Shown here: piece after piece, positions 17,724 through 29,088 of the stretch
How positions within the stretch are numbered: position 1 is the first letter of the stretch
Layout of the letters: each line of letters starts with the position of its first letter
Assembly (NCBI RefSeq): GCF_001008165.2
Contig: NZ_CP011452.2
Location: forward strand, 1,550,001-1,614,000
Source: Croceibacterium atlanticum
Lineage (GTDB): Bacteria; Pseudomonadota; Alphaproteobacteria; Sphingomonadales; Sphingomonadaceae
Length of the DNA: 64,000 nt
Direction: 5' to 3'
Position numbers and translations under genes: made by a program
The notes under the pieces: model-generated
Seen by the model: only the letters and a program-made list of their open reading frames with translations
Databases searched by the model: none
What the model was told of the DNA's origin: nothing

Positions 17724-18524
17724 ATGCAGATCGAGATCGAGAGCAGTTTTTCCTTCACCGCCGAAGCCAGCACCGACATGCTGCTGCAATTCGAGGCGGC
17801 GGCTATTCCGGAACAGCAAATCCTGTCCTGCGAGACGCGGATGGATCCGGCGGAGCATATCGCCCGCGTCGCCGCACAGGACAATATCGGGGAACGGATC
17901 TGGCTGCGTTGCCAGGGGGAGTTCAACGTCCATTATTCCGCCCGGATCGGCCTGCAACGGATGCAGGCGGGGCTGGACGATCTTGGCCGGCTGGACCCGC
18001 ACAACCTCCCGGCGGAAACCGTGCAATATCTGTTCGATTCACGATATTGCGCGGCAACCCGGTTCCAATCCTTCGTGGAGGCCGAATTCGGCGGCAAGAC
18101 GGGCGGCCGGCGCGTGCTGGCCATGCGCGACTGGATCACGCGCAAGATCCGCTATCAGCCCGGCACGAGCGACAGCAACACCACCGCGCTGGACAGTTTC
18201 GTGGAACGGCGCGGCATCTGCCGCGACTATGCACATCTGATGGTGTCCTTCGCCCGGGCATCGGAAATTCCCGCCCGATATGTCAGCGTCTATGCGCCAG
18301 AGGTCGATCCGGCCGATTTTCACGCTGTGGCAGAAGTATTTCTGCAAGATCCGGATATTCCTGGCGGCGGAGCATGGTATATTGTCGATGCAACACGCAT
18401 GGCAGGGCCGGATGATGCGGTGAAGATCGGGGTCGGGCGCGATGCGGCCGATGTCAGCTTCATGACTGTGTTCGGCCCGACGCAATTCGGCAACCAGCAG
18501 GTATCGGTCCGCAGGCGCGGCTGA
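17724..18524 (+). CDS. transglutaminase-like cysteine protease/peptidase domain protein
   Basis: 266 residues. An N-terminal beta-rich region (about 1-95) resembles the bacterial transglutaminase N-domain, followed by a transglutaminase core with catalytic Cys in ERRGICRDYAHL, His in DFHAVAEVF and Asp in WYIVDATR. This triad is typical of the TgpA/YebA-like papain fold. It is probably a cytoplasmic protease or amidase; no signal peptide is seen. The start is placed at ATG 17724; an upstream in-frame codon at 17712 would add four residues. Confidence 0.85.
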   Translation: MQIEIESSFSFTAEASTDMLLQFEAAAIPEQQILSCETRMDPAEHIARVAAQDNIGERIWLRCQGEFNVHYSARIGLQRMQAGLDDLGRLDPHNLPAETVQYLFDSRYCAATRFQSFVEAEFGGKTGGRRVLAMRDWITRKIRYQPGTSDSNTTALDSFVERRGICRDYAHLMVSFARASEIPARYVSVYAPEVDPADFHAVAEVFLQDPDIPGGGAWYIVDATRMAGPDDAVKIGVGRDAADVSFMTVFGPTQFGNQQVSVRRRG

Positions 18525-18618
18525 TCTTTCCCTTGCCGCAAGGCCTGACGCAGTGCAGCATAACGGGGTACGAACAAAAGGTCTGATGGATGTATTCACC
18601 GCGCAGAGACGCAATTTC

Positions 18619-20044
18619 ATGAGTTCAACAGCCAACACTTTGCTGCTGTTCGGCGCGACCGGGGATCTTGCCCAGCGCATGCTGCTTCCCTCGCTCTGCG
18701 CCCTTCATTCTGACGGCCTGCTGGAACCCGATATGCGGATCGTGGGAACCGCGCGTTCGGAAATGACGGACAGCGAATTCCGCAATTTCGCGCGCGGGGC
18801 GCTGGAAAAATTCATGCCCGCCAATCGCCGCGGCGGCACGGCGGATTTCCTCAACCGCCTGAGTTATCAGCAATTGGACGTGAAGGATCCGGCCGGATTT
18901 TCCGCCCTGGCGGAAAAGGTCGGCGGCCCCGGCGGGCAATTAGCCATCTTCCTGTCCACCGCGCCCAGCCTGTTTGAAACCACTATCAAGGGCCTGCAAA
19001 CAGCCGGGCTGACAGGCGAAGGTTCGCGCATCAGCCTGGAAAAGCCGCTGGGCGTGGATCTGGCATCCAGCTGCGAAATCAACGATGCCGTGGCGGAAGC
19101 TTTTCCCGAAAGCCGGATTTTCCGTATCGATCATTATCTGGGCAAGGAAACCGTCCAGAATCTGATCGCCTTGCGCTTCGCCAATGTGATGTTCGAGCCG
19201 CTATGGAATTCCTCCTATATCGAACATGTGCAGATCACCGTTGGCGAAACGGTGGGCCTGGAAAGCCGCGTCGATTTCTATGACGAAGCGGGCGCCCTGC
19301 GCGACATGGTGCAGAACCACATGCTGCAATTGCTGGCGCTGGTGGCGATGGAACCGCCCACCAGTTTCGATGCCAGCGCCGTGCGCGATGAAAAGGTGAA
19401 GGTCCTGCGCGCGTTGCGCCCGATCGGGCCGGGCGAAAGCGTGACCGGCCAGTATCGCGGGGGCGCCGTGGGCGGCGCGATCGTGCCCGGTTATGACGAA
19501 GAACTGGGCCGTGGAAGCAATACCGAAACCTTCGTGGCGCTGAAGGCCCATGTCGACAACTGGCGCTGGAAGGGCGTGCCCTTCTATCTGCGCACGGGCA
19601 AACGAATGCCCCGGCGCGTGACCGAAATCGTCGTGCAGTTCCGCCCGATCCCGCATTCCATCTTCAACGGCACGCGGACCGTGCCCAACCGCCTGGTTAT
19701 CGGCATCCAGCCGGAAGAAAACATCACCCTGTCGCTGATGGCCAAGGTTCCGGGGCTGGACCGCGAAGGGATGAGCCTGCGCTCCGTCCCGCTGGAAATT
19801 TCCATGCCCGATGCCTTTACCGGCCAGCACCGCCGCATCGCTTATGAAAGGCTGCTGCTGGACCTGATCGAATGCGACCAGACATTGTTCGTCCGCCGGG
19901 ACGAGGTGGAGGCGCAATGGAACTGGATCGACGCGATCCGTGGCGAATGGAAGAAGGAGGGGCTGACCCCGAAAAGCTATACCGCCGGCAGCTGGGGGCC
20001 GAGCGCGGCCATCGCCCTGACCGAGCGGGACGGGGTAAGCTGGC

Positions 20045-20052
<8 letters not shown>
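18619..20052 (+). CDS. zwf: glucose-6-phosphate 1-dehydrogenase
   Basis: 477 residues. It oxidises glucose 6-phosphate to 6-phosphogluconolactone with NAD(P)+, the first step of the Entner-Doudoroff route. The nucleotide-binding loop [19 protein letters not shown] begins at residue 8, and the catalytic [13 protein letters not shown] lies near 170. It is the first gene of the zwf-edd-glk-eda operon; its TAA lies inside the edd start region (8-base overlap). No pgl (lactonase) gene is in the operon. Start at 18619 fits family length; an in-frame ATG at 18586 is possible. Confidence 0.96.
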
Positions 20053-21870
<1,818 letters not shown>

Positions 21871-21874
<4 letters not shown>

Positions 21875-22848
21875 CGGATCTCGTCGCCCTCGATATCGGC
21901 GGGACTCATGCCCGCTTCGCCCTGGCGAGCGTGACTTCGGATGGAAGGATCGACCTGCAGGAACCGGTCACGCTGAAGACCGATGATTTCGCCAGCCTGC
22001 AAACCGCGTGGGCAGAATTCGCCCGCCGCTGCGACAAGCCGGTTCCCAATGCGGCGGCAATCGCCATTGCGGGGCCCGTGACCGGCGAAACCGTGCGCAT
22101 GACCAATAATAGCTGGGTCTTGCACACGGGCGCGCTGGATGAACAATTGCGGCTCGAAAAAGTCACCGTCATCAATGATTTCGCTGCGGTTTCCCACGCT
22201 GTGGCGCGGGCGCCGGAAGATGCCTTCATCCACCTGACCGGCCCCGAAACGCCCCTGCCCGACAGGGGTACGATCAGCGTGATCGGCCCCGGCACCGGGC
22301 TGGGCGTCGCCCATTTCCACCGCTTCGCCACCGGATATCACGTACAGGCGACCGAAGGTGGCCATGTCGATTTTCCGCCCATCGACCATATCGACGATCT
22401 GATCCTGCAGCGCCTGCGCCAGCAGCATCGCCGCGTTTCGGTGGAACGGGTCGTCTCCGGCCCCGGCATCGTCGCCATTTACGAAGCGCTGGCCGCGCTG
22501 GAAAAGCGCGCCGTGCCGGAAATGGAAGATCGCCGCATCTGGCAGCTCGGCATTGACCGGGAAGATGCGCTGGCCACGGCGGCGGTGGACCGTTTCTGCC
22601 TTTCACTGGGCGGCGTGGCCGGGGATTTCGCCCTCGGCCATGGTGCAAGTGCAGTCGTGATTGCGGGCGGGCTCGGCTATCGCCTGCGCGAACGCCTGCC
22701 GCGATCCGGTTTTGCCGGCCGCTTCCGTTTCAAGGGCCGTTACGAACAATTTATGTCCAGCCTTCCGGTGAAGCTGATCGTCCATCCGCAACCCGGCCTG
22801 TTCGGCGCCGCGGCCGCCTTCGCCCACGAACATCTCGGAGCAGCCTGA
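21871..22848 (+). CDS. glk: glucokinase
   Basis: 325 residues from a GTG overlapping the edd stop. The ATP-binding [14 protein letters not shown] starts at residue 6, the glucose-binding [13 protein letters not shown] lies near 95, and [13 protein letters not shown] and [11 protein letters not shown] follow, all typical of the E. coli-type (PF02685) glucokinase. It supplies glucose 6-phosphate to zwf. Translational coupling within the operon should keep kinase and dehydratase in step. Confidence 0.96.
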
Positions 22849-22850
22849 AT

Positions 22851-23465
22851 ATGAATGCAATCGGTGACATCATGCGCACCGCCCCCGTCATCCCCGTTCT
22901 GGTGATCGACGATGCGGCCCATGCCCTGCCCCTGGCCGAAGCGCTGGTTGCAGGCGGATTGCGCGTGCTGGAAGTGACGTTGCGCACCCCGGCGGCACTG
23001 GATGCGATCCGTGAAATGAAGCAGGTGGAAGGTGCGATCGTCGGTGCAGGCACAGTCACCAATGCGGCAGAGCTGGAGCAGGCGCTGGCTGCGGGCAGCG
23101 AATTCATCGTCTCTCCGGGCCTGACGGAACCGCTGGGCAAGGCCGCACTGGAAGCGGGCGTACCTTTCCTGCCCGGCACGGCCACTGCGGGCGATATAAT
23201 GCGCGGGCTGGATCTGGGCCTGACCCATTTCAAATTCTTCCCGGCCATGGCGGCGGGCGGCATTCCAGCGCTGAAGGCGCTGGCCGCGCCGTTCGGCCAG
23301 TGCCGATTCTGCCCGACCGGCGGCATTTCCGCCGCAACGGCGCCGGACTGGCTGGCGCTCGATCCCGTGCTCTGCGTGGGTGGAAGCTGGATCGCCCCCA
23401 GGGGCAAGCCGAACAGATCCGAGATCGAGAAACTGGCCCGAGAGGCAGCGGGGCTCACCACGTGA
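22851..23465 (+). CDS. eda: 2-dehydro-3-deoxy-phosphogluconate (KDPG) aldolase
   Basis: 204 residues. It splits KDPG to pyruvate and glyceraldehyde 3-phosphate. Catalytic Glu lies in LEVTLRTP and the Schiff-base Lys in HFKFFPA; GAGTVTN, SPGL and CPTGGIS line the TIM-barrel phosphate site. It starts two bases after the glk stop and overlaps the next gene by 4 bases (GTGA), completing the glucose-to-pyruvate set. Confidence 0.97.
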   Translation: MNAIGDIMRTAPVIPVLVIDDAAHALPLAEALVAGGLRVLEVTLRTPAALDAIREMKQVEGAIVGAGTVTNAAELEQALAAGSEFIVSPGLTEPLGKAALEAGVPFLPGTATAGDIMRGLDLGLTHFKFFPAMAAGGIPALKALAAPFGQCRFCPTGGISAATAPDWLALDPVLCVGGSWIAPRGKPNRSEIEKLAREAAGLTT

Positions 23466-26245
23466 CATTGAAGACCGTCTCCGAACTCACCGAACGCCTG
23501 CAGAGCCTGCATAAACGGACGGAGGAGACGCCGCTCTTCAATCCCGTATTCCAGCTCTCCCTCGATCTTTCCCGCCTGCTGGAAAGCGGGGAGATGACGC
23601 TGTTCGATTGCGACAGGCTGATAGCGGAACTGGAATGCGATGCGCTGGCCGCGCGGGCCGAAAGACTGCGCAATCTTGTTGCCCCGGTCACGCCTTCCGC
23701 AAATGACGCGGCATTGCGGCACGATTTCGCGGAGGATGATTTTGCGGCCTTTCGCAAGCGTTGGGAAAGCCCGCAATTGCACGCCGTATTCACCGCGCAT
23801 CCGACCTTCCTGCTGTCCCCGAACCAGACCGAAGCCGTGGCGAAAGCCGCCAGCAGCGACGATGCGATCGACGAAAGCGTGTGCACCGCCACATCGGAAC
23901 GGCCGCAAATCACCCTGTCCCATGAACATGCGGAGGCGATGAAGGCGATCGCCAATGCGCAGGACGCGCGCGACCGGATCGTGTCGCAAGTGCTGACCCA
24001 CGCGCAGCAGGAATGGCCGCAGGAATGGAGCGATCTGGCCCCCCTGCCCTTCCGCTTCGCCAGCTGGGTCGGTTACGACATGGATGGGCGGACCGATATT
24101 ACCTGGGCCAATTCCATCGGTTTTCGCCTGGCTGAAAAGGCGCAGCGGCTCGGCCGCTATGTCGCCACGCTGGAAGAGATCGACGCCAATCATCCGCTGC
24201 TGCGCGAATTGCAGCCGGCAGCAGCCTATGCCGCAGACCGGGCGCATGATTTCGCCGCCGACCTGTCCGACCCGGCGGCCCTGTCAGTCGCGGCCAACCG
24301 GCTGACCGCCAATGATCCGCGGCAGGTCCTGTCGCTCAAACGCCATATCGATGCGCTGGAAACGGAAGCGAAGGATTGCGGCGGGGAACGCGGGGTCCGG
24401 CTGAAAACCCTGGCCGCAGCCATGCGTGCCGATGGGCTGGGAATGGGGTGGATCCATTTCCGCGTCAATTCCAAGCAATTGCATAATGCGATCCGCCGCC
24501 GGCTTGACCCGGACAGCCAGATCGACCTGTCGAGCAAGGGCGCCATCGTCCATCTGCGCAAGGCGATAGAACAGGTGGAGCCGCTGAAATCGAACTTCGC
24601 CGCGCTGGCGATCGAAAGCAGCACGGCAATCCGCCAGTTTCTGGCCATGGCGCAGATCCTGCAACACGTGGATGCCGACACCCCGATCCGCATGCTGATC
24701 GCAGAATGCGAAGAACCGGCAACCGTTCTGGCCGCGCTCTATTTCGCCAAACTCTTCGGCATTCAGGACAAGGTGGATATTTCCCCCCTGTTCGAAACGG
24801 AAAATGCGCTGGAACATGGCGGCCGTTTTCTCGATGCGCTGCTGGAGGAGGATATCTATCGCGACTATGCCCGCCAACGCGGGCGGGTAGCGATCCAGAC
24901 CGGCTTTTCCGATGCCGGGCGCTTCGTCGGGCAGATCCCCGCCAGCCTTGCAATCGAACGGTTACAGGGCCGGCTGGCACGGGCAATGGAACAGAACGGG
25001 CTGACCGATGTCGCCGCGCTGATCTTCGATACGCATGGCGAAAGCATGGGCCGCGGCGCCCATCCCACCAGCTTTGCCGACCGTCTGGCCTGGCCGCTCA
25101 GCCCGTGGTCCCGGCGGCGTTTCGTGCGGGCAGGCATCAGGCTGGAACCGGAAGTCAGCTTCCAGGGCGGCGATGGCTATCTGTTCTTCGATACGCCCGA
25201 ACTTGCGCTGGCCACGCTGACCCGGATCGCCCAGATTCGTCCGGCAGAAACCGATCCCGATGCGCCGAAGGATCCGTTCTATCGCCGCACCGATCTCAGC
25301 CTCGATTTCTATCGCGCGATCCGCGATCATCAGCGTGATCACCTGGAAAGCCGCACTTATAGCCGGGCGATCACCGCCTTCGGGCTGGGTATGCTCAATT
25401 CCACCGGCAGCCGGGTTTCCCGCCGCCAGTCGGATCTGTCCGCCGACCGCGAAATGAGCCTGCGGCAGATCCGCGCCATCCCGCATAATGCGATCCTGCA
25501 ACAGCTCGGCTATCCGGTGAATGTGATCGCCGGGATCGGCAGCGCGGCGGATGGCAATTATGAAGACCTGGCCGCATTGCTGCGCGAAAGCGAACGTGGG
25601 CGGCAATTGATCCGCCTTGCCCGCGCGGCCAATGCGCTGGCCAGCGTGAAGACGGTTGCCGCCTATGGCGAATTGTTCAATTCCGCCTATTGGGCCAGCC
25701 GCCCCTATCGCGGCACGGAAAGCCATCTGACCGCACCCTGCGGCGCACTGGCGGAATATCTGATCAAGGATGACCGGATCGGCGTGTTCCGCCGCCTTGC
25801 GTCCCGCCTGCGGGTGGATGCGCTGAAACTGCACCGCCTGCTGGCGATGGTGCCCAATGAAAACCCGCTGGAAGACCGGGAGAATGTGCGCCGGGCCATC
25901 GGTGTAAGCCAGGCACTGCGCCTGGCGCTGTTCCAGCACATGTTCATCCGGGCCGTTTCCATCCCGCTCTTCAGCCGGGCGAACGATATTTCTCGCGAAG
26001 ACGTGCTGGAAATGATCTTCACCCTGCGCGTGGACGATGCGCTGGTTGAACTACGCCGGGCCTTCCCCACCAGCTTTCCCAAGATCGACGATTTCGACCT
26101 TACGCAGCCGACCGATTTCCCGGATCGCGGGGATGAAGGTTACGAGGCGATACGCCGCGATTTCATCGATCCGATCGACAAGGCGCACCAGCTTTCCCTG
26201 CGCATCACCACCACCATCGCCAATCATTTCGGCGCCCATGGATAG
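23462..26245 (+). CDS. ppc: divergent phosphoenolpyruvate carboxylase homologue
   Basis: 927 residues, the PEP-carboxylase size, from a GTG overlapping the eda stop. Recognisable landmarks are FTAHPTF (catalytic His), ISPLFET, GFSDAGRF, THGESMGRG, GSRVSRR and LRQIRAIP. Compared with the standard motifs, GGDRDGNP reads GYDMDGRTD, the mobile loop HGRGGSxGRGG reads HGESMGRGAHP (loop Arg replaced by Glu), and the C-terminal RNTG is absent. Position at the end of the Entner-Doudoroff operon suggests an anaplerotic role (PEP to oxaloacetate), but altered catalysis or regulation is possible. Confidence 0.8.
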   Translation: MTLKTVSELTERLQSLHKRTEETPLFNPVFQLSLDLSRLLESGEMTLFDCDRLIAELECDALAARAERLRNLVAPVTPSANDAALRHDFAEDDFAAFRKRWESPQLHAVFTAHPTFLLSPNQTEAVAKAASSDDAIDESVCTATSERPQITLSHEHAEAMKAIANAQDARDRIVSQVLTHAQQEWPQEWSDLAPLPFRFASWVGYDMDGRTDITWANSIGFRLAEKAQRLGRYVATLEEIDANHPLLRELQPAAAYAADRAHDFAADLSDPAALSVAANRLTANDPRQVLSLKRHIDALETEAKDCGGERGVRLKTLAAAMRADGLGMGWIHFRVNSKQLHNAIRRRLDPDSQIDLSSKGAIVHLRKAIEQVEPLKSNFAALAIESSTAIRQFLAMAQILQHVDADTPIRMLIAECEEPATVLAALYFAKLFGIQDKVDISPLFETENALEHGGRFLDALLEEDIYRDYARQRGRVAIQTGFSDAGRFVGQIPASLAIERLQGRLARAMEQNGLTDVAALIFDTHGESMGRGAHPTSFADRLAWPLSPWSRRRFVRAGIRLEPEVSFQGGDGYLFFDTPELALATLTRIAQIRPAETDPDAPKDPFYRRTDLSLDFYRAIRDHQRDHLESRTYSRAITAFGLGMLNSTGSRVSRRQSDLSADREMSLRQIRAIPHNAILQQLGYPVNVIAGIGSAADGNYEDLAALLRESERGRQLIRLARAANALASVKTVAAYGELFNSAYWASRPYRGTESHLTAPCGALAEYLIKDDRIGVFRRLASRLRVDALKLHRLLAMVPNENPLEDRENVRRAIGVSQALRLALFQHMFIRAVSIPLFSRANDISREDVLEMIFTLRVDDALVELRRAFPTSFPKIDDFDLTQPTDFPDRGDEGYEAIRRDFIDPIDKAHQLSLRITTTIANHFGAHG

Positions 26246-26299
26246 GCATTCGCAAATGCGAGGCCGGTCGTATCGCGGCGGGACAGGCGCGGCCGGACG

Positions 26300-27037
26300 A
26301 TGGAATTCTTCAATATCGCGCCACATATGCCGCCGATGACCAAGGCAGGATCAATCTTCGGCGCCCGCGCCATGCTGGCTTTGGCGGCCGCCGCTCTGCT
26401 GGCCGCCTGCTCCTCCGAAGCGGAAGAAGCGCCTTCCGCCGCTGATCCCAATGCGTGGTTCGCCGGAGAGGAAGCACTGGCCGATAACCGCGATATCGTG
26501 GATGCCCAGCCCAACGCCGAAACGGCCCCCGCACCTGCTGACGAACAGCAGGCCCAGCCGAAAGCGGACAGCCCCTTCATCATCAAGCGCATCCTGCCGA
26601 TCGAAGGTCCGATCAAATATGGCGAATGGCATTGGGACGATGAAGGCGTGCCCGAAGGCCCGCTGGTGATGACAGTCGATCTCGAAGCCCGCGTTCTTTC
26701 CGTCTTCCGCGATGGTTACGAAATCGGCGCGGCAGCGGTTCTGCTGGGCACGCCGGAACATCCGACCCCCACCGGAACTTTCCCGATCCTGTCCAAGGAA
26801 CGGCACAATGTGTCGGAGAAATACGGCAATGCACCCATGCCGTGGACCCTCCGTCTAACATGGGATGGCGTTGCCATCCATGGCGGGTCGGAAGTGGAAA
26901 ATGGCTATGCCAGCCATGGCTGCATCGGCGCTCCGGATGATTTCGTCTCCCGCCTCTACGCCATTGCCAGCAAGGGCGACCGGGTGATCATCACACGCGG
27001 CGTCGCTGCCGGTATCGGCACGCCGCTTTCCAGCTGA
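26300..27037 (+). CDS. L,D-transpeptidase (YkuD domain) lipoprotein
   Basis: 245 residues. A hydrophobic leader ends in a lipobox (ALLAACSS), so the enzyme is probably anchored facing the periplasm. After an acidic Ala/Pro linker comes the YkuD fold (about 110-235): the strand VDLEARVLSVFRDG, TPTGTFPI, and the catalytic IHGG...YASHGCIG with active-site Cys. It would form 3-3 peptidoglycan crosslinks or attach proteins. In-frame ATGs at 26327 and 26336 give a shorter leader and are plausible real starts. It is convergent with tilS. Confidence 0.87.
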   Translation: MEFFNIAPHMPPMTKAGSIFGARAMLALAAAALLAACSSEAEEAPSAADPNAWFAGEEALADNRDIVDAQPNAETAPAPADEQQAQPKADSPFIIKRILPIEGPIKYGEWHWDDEGVPEGPLVMTVDLEARVLSVFRDGYEIGAAAVLLGTPEHPTPTGTFPILSKERHNVSEKYGNAPMPWTLRLTWDGVAIHGGSEVENGYASHGCIGAPDDFVSRLYAIASKGDRVIITRGVAAGIGTPLSS

Positions 27038-27046
27038 TCGGCGCGG

Positions 27047-28027
27047 TCAGGCCGGGCGCCGTTCCGGTTCCGGCGTGAAGATCCATTCCCCGTTTTTCGG
27101 GCGCGCCATTACCCCGGCCAGATTGCCGCCCTGCCCGCTTTCGAGGCGGTCCAGCAGGTCCGCCAGCGCAGTTCCGCGCGGCTGCCCACCCAATTGCCGC
27201 ACGGCCCTTTCCGCGACCAGCAGGGCAATTGCGCGCGGGGCCTGCGGGCGATAGCGGATTTCGCGGTCGCCCTGTTCGACCCGTTCGGCCCATTCCCGCT
27301 CGGCCGCCCAGCGCAGCGCATCGGCGGCATCGGCGCAATTTGCCGCACTTGCCCGCACCGCTTCGGCAGAAAGCAAAGGCGAAGCGGCCAGCCATTGGCG
27401 CATCCGCACCCGGTCGAAACGCTGATCCTCATTGCTCGGATCGCGAACCGGATCCAGCCCCGCCCCGGCAACGATCCCTTCGCATTCCTCACGGGTGAAG
27501 CCCAGCAGCGGCCGCAACAGCGGCATGTCGCCATCAGGCACGGTGCCGCGTGCGCGGATTGCCGCCAGCCCGGCCACGCCGCTGCCCCTTGCGAGGCGCA
27601 TCAGAAAGGTTTCGGCCTGATCATCCGACTGATGGGCAGTCGCCACCGCGCCCAGCCCATGCTGACGAGCCCAGCCTTCCAGCGCGCGATAACGCGCGGC
27701 GCGCGCATTCGCCTGAAGATTGCCTGCCACCACCTCTACTGCCAGCACATTGCAGGGAATGGCCAGCTGGGCGCAAAGGCCATGCACCATGCGGCATTCC
27801 CCGGCGCTGGCGGCGCGCAATCCATGATTGACCGTCGCCACTTCGAAACCGCCGGGGATTGCGGCATGGGCGAGCAGCAGCATGGAAAGGCTGTCCGCCC
27901 CGCCAGATACAGCCAGACCGATCGGCCCGCCTTCGGGCCAGAGAGCCGTCAGCGCCCGCGCAAAACGATCAACCGCGCCGCGCGGCGGGCCTTCAATTGC
28001 AATCGACCCGGGCGCGGTTGTTTTCAT
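27047..28027 (-). CDS. tilS: tRNA(Ile)-lysidine synthase
   Basis: 326 residues. It attaches lysine to C34 of tRNA-Ile(CAU), changing its decoding from AUG to AUA. The PP-loop LAVSGGADSLSMLLL is near residue 40, with VNHGLRAAS and ATAHQSDDQAETFLMRLARGSG following. It lacks the long C-terminal domains of the E. coli enzyme, as in other alphaproteobacteria. The start is placed at ATG 28027, overlapping the end of cpoB by 35 bases; a longer upstream form lies wholly in cpoB. Confidence 0.93.
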   Translation of the reverse strand: MKTTAPGSIAIEGPPRGAVDRFARALTALWPEGGPIGLAVSGGADSLSMLLLAHAAIPGGFEVATVNHGLRAASAGECRMVHGLCAQLAIPCNVLAVEVVAGNLQANARAARYRALEGWARQHGLGAVATAHQSDDQAETFLMRLARGSGVAGLAAIRARGTVPDGDMPLLRPLLGFTREECEGIVAGAGLDPVRDPSNEDQRFDRVRMRQWLAASPLLSAEAVRASAANCADAADALRWAAEREWAERVEQGDREIRYRPQAPRAIALLVAERAVRQLGGQPRGTALADLLDRLESGQGGNLAGVMARPKNGEWIFTPEPERRPA

Positions 28028-28976
28028 ATTCTTTCTGCAACCTGCCCGTGGCGAGCGCGGGATAGGTATCGCCAAATTCCGCCAAGGCGATGCAGGCCCG
28101 GCTTGTATCGCCCAGCGCCGTCATCGCCTCCGCCAGATAGAGCAGGCTGTCAGGCGCGCGGGCACCGGATTTGTCCGCCTGGTAATTATCGAGGAAATAG
28201 CGCGCCGCTTCGCGCGGCTTGCCATCATCCATATAGGCCCGGCCCAGCAGGTTGCGGCCATAGCTGGCACGCCAATGATCCGGATATTTTTCAAGGAACA
28301 GGGCCAGCTGCTGTTCTGCCTCGGGATAGAATTTGGCATCCCACAGGCGGAAACCATAGACATATTCGTCTTCCCCGGCATCGCCGGAGGACGGCTTGGC
28401 TATGGCCTTGACCGCCGCCACTCTTTCAGGGCTCGGGCCAGCCTGCGCCGGTGCGTTGGCGGGCTGCGATCCACCTTGCGCGACTGCCGGCAATTCGCCG
28501 CCGCCCTGTTCGGGCACGGGGATCACGCCGCTCGGCCGCGATCCGGAAGACGTCGCGCCGGAGGGCGGCAAGGGAGAGCCGGAGGGGATGGAAGAACCGG
28601 AGGAGTTCTTCATCATCTCCATTTCTTCGTTCAACTGCATGATCGCATTGGCGTTTTCCTCGCTCCGCGCGGTCAGCCGCGCAAGCTGCGCCTCGATCGC
28701 TTCGAGCCGGGCGAGCACATCGGTCAATGCCGTGCTGGAAGGCGTGCCGACGGGCGGCTGCTGCGGCTGCGCGCGGGACGTATCCACTTCCGGTTCGAAA
28801 TAGCGGGAATCCCCGCCGGGGAACACAGCCCGCTGCAAGGCGCGGATTTCGGCCTCAAGCTTGCGCAGGCGGGAATCGTCCTGCGCCGCGGCCTGTGTGG
28901 GGACGAGCCCCGCGGCCAGCCCGGCCAGAACCATACCACTCATTGCCTTACGCGGTGTCATCCACGCCTTACCCAT
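27993..28976 (-). CDS. cpoB: cell division coordinator CpoB (YbgF-like)
   Basis: 327 residues, periplasmic. The signal peptide ends PTQAAAQ, followed by a short coiled coil (RLRKLEAEIRALQ), a second coiled coil near 100-125, a long Ser/Pro/Gly-rich linker and a C-terminal TPR domain starting at EDEYVYGFRLWDAKFYPEAEQQ. This is the YbgF/CpoB layout; the protein links the Tol-Pal system with peptidoglycan synthesis at division. tolB-pal are not in the window. The start at 28976 follows GGAGGAACG. Confidence 0.88.
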   Translation of the reverse strand: MGKAWMTPRKAMSGMVLAGLAAGLVPTQAAAQDDSRLRKLEAEIRALQRAVFPGGDSRYFEPEVDTSRAQPQQPPVGTPSSTALTDVLARLEAIEAQLARLTARSEENANAIMQLNEEMEMMKNSSGSSIPSGSPLPPSGATSSGSRPSGVIPVPEQGGGELPAVAQGGSQPANAPAQAGPSPERVAAVKAIAKPSSGDAGEDEYVYGFRLWDAKFYPEAEQQLALFLEKYPDHWRASYGRNLLGRAYMDDGKPREAARYFLDNYQADKSGARAPDSLLYLAEAMTALGDTSRACIALAEFGDTYPALATGRLQKEYENNRARVDCN

Positions 28977-29088
28977 GTGCAAGCGTTCCTCCCAATTCAC
29001 GGTGCGCCGCATGTGCCGCAATCGGCACGAACCTCGGCTGAACGATACTGTGCCAATGCTGGAATCCGTTGTCGAGCGGGCTTGCCCG

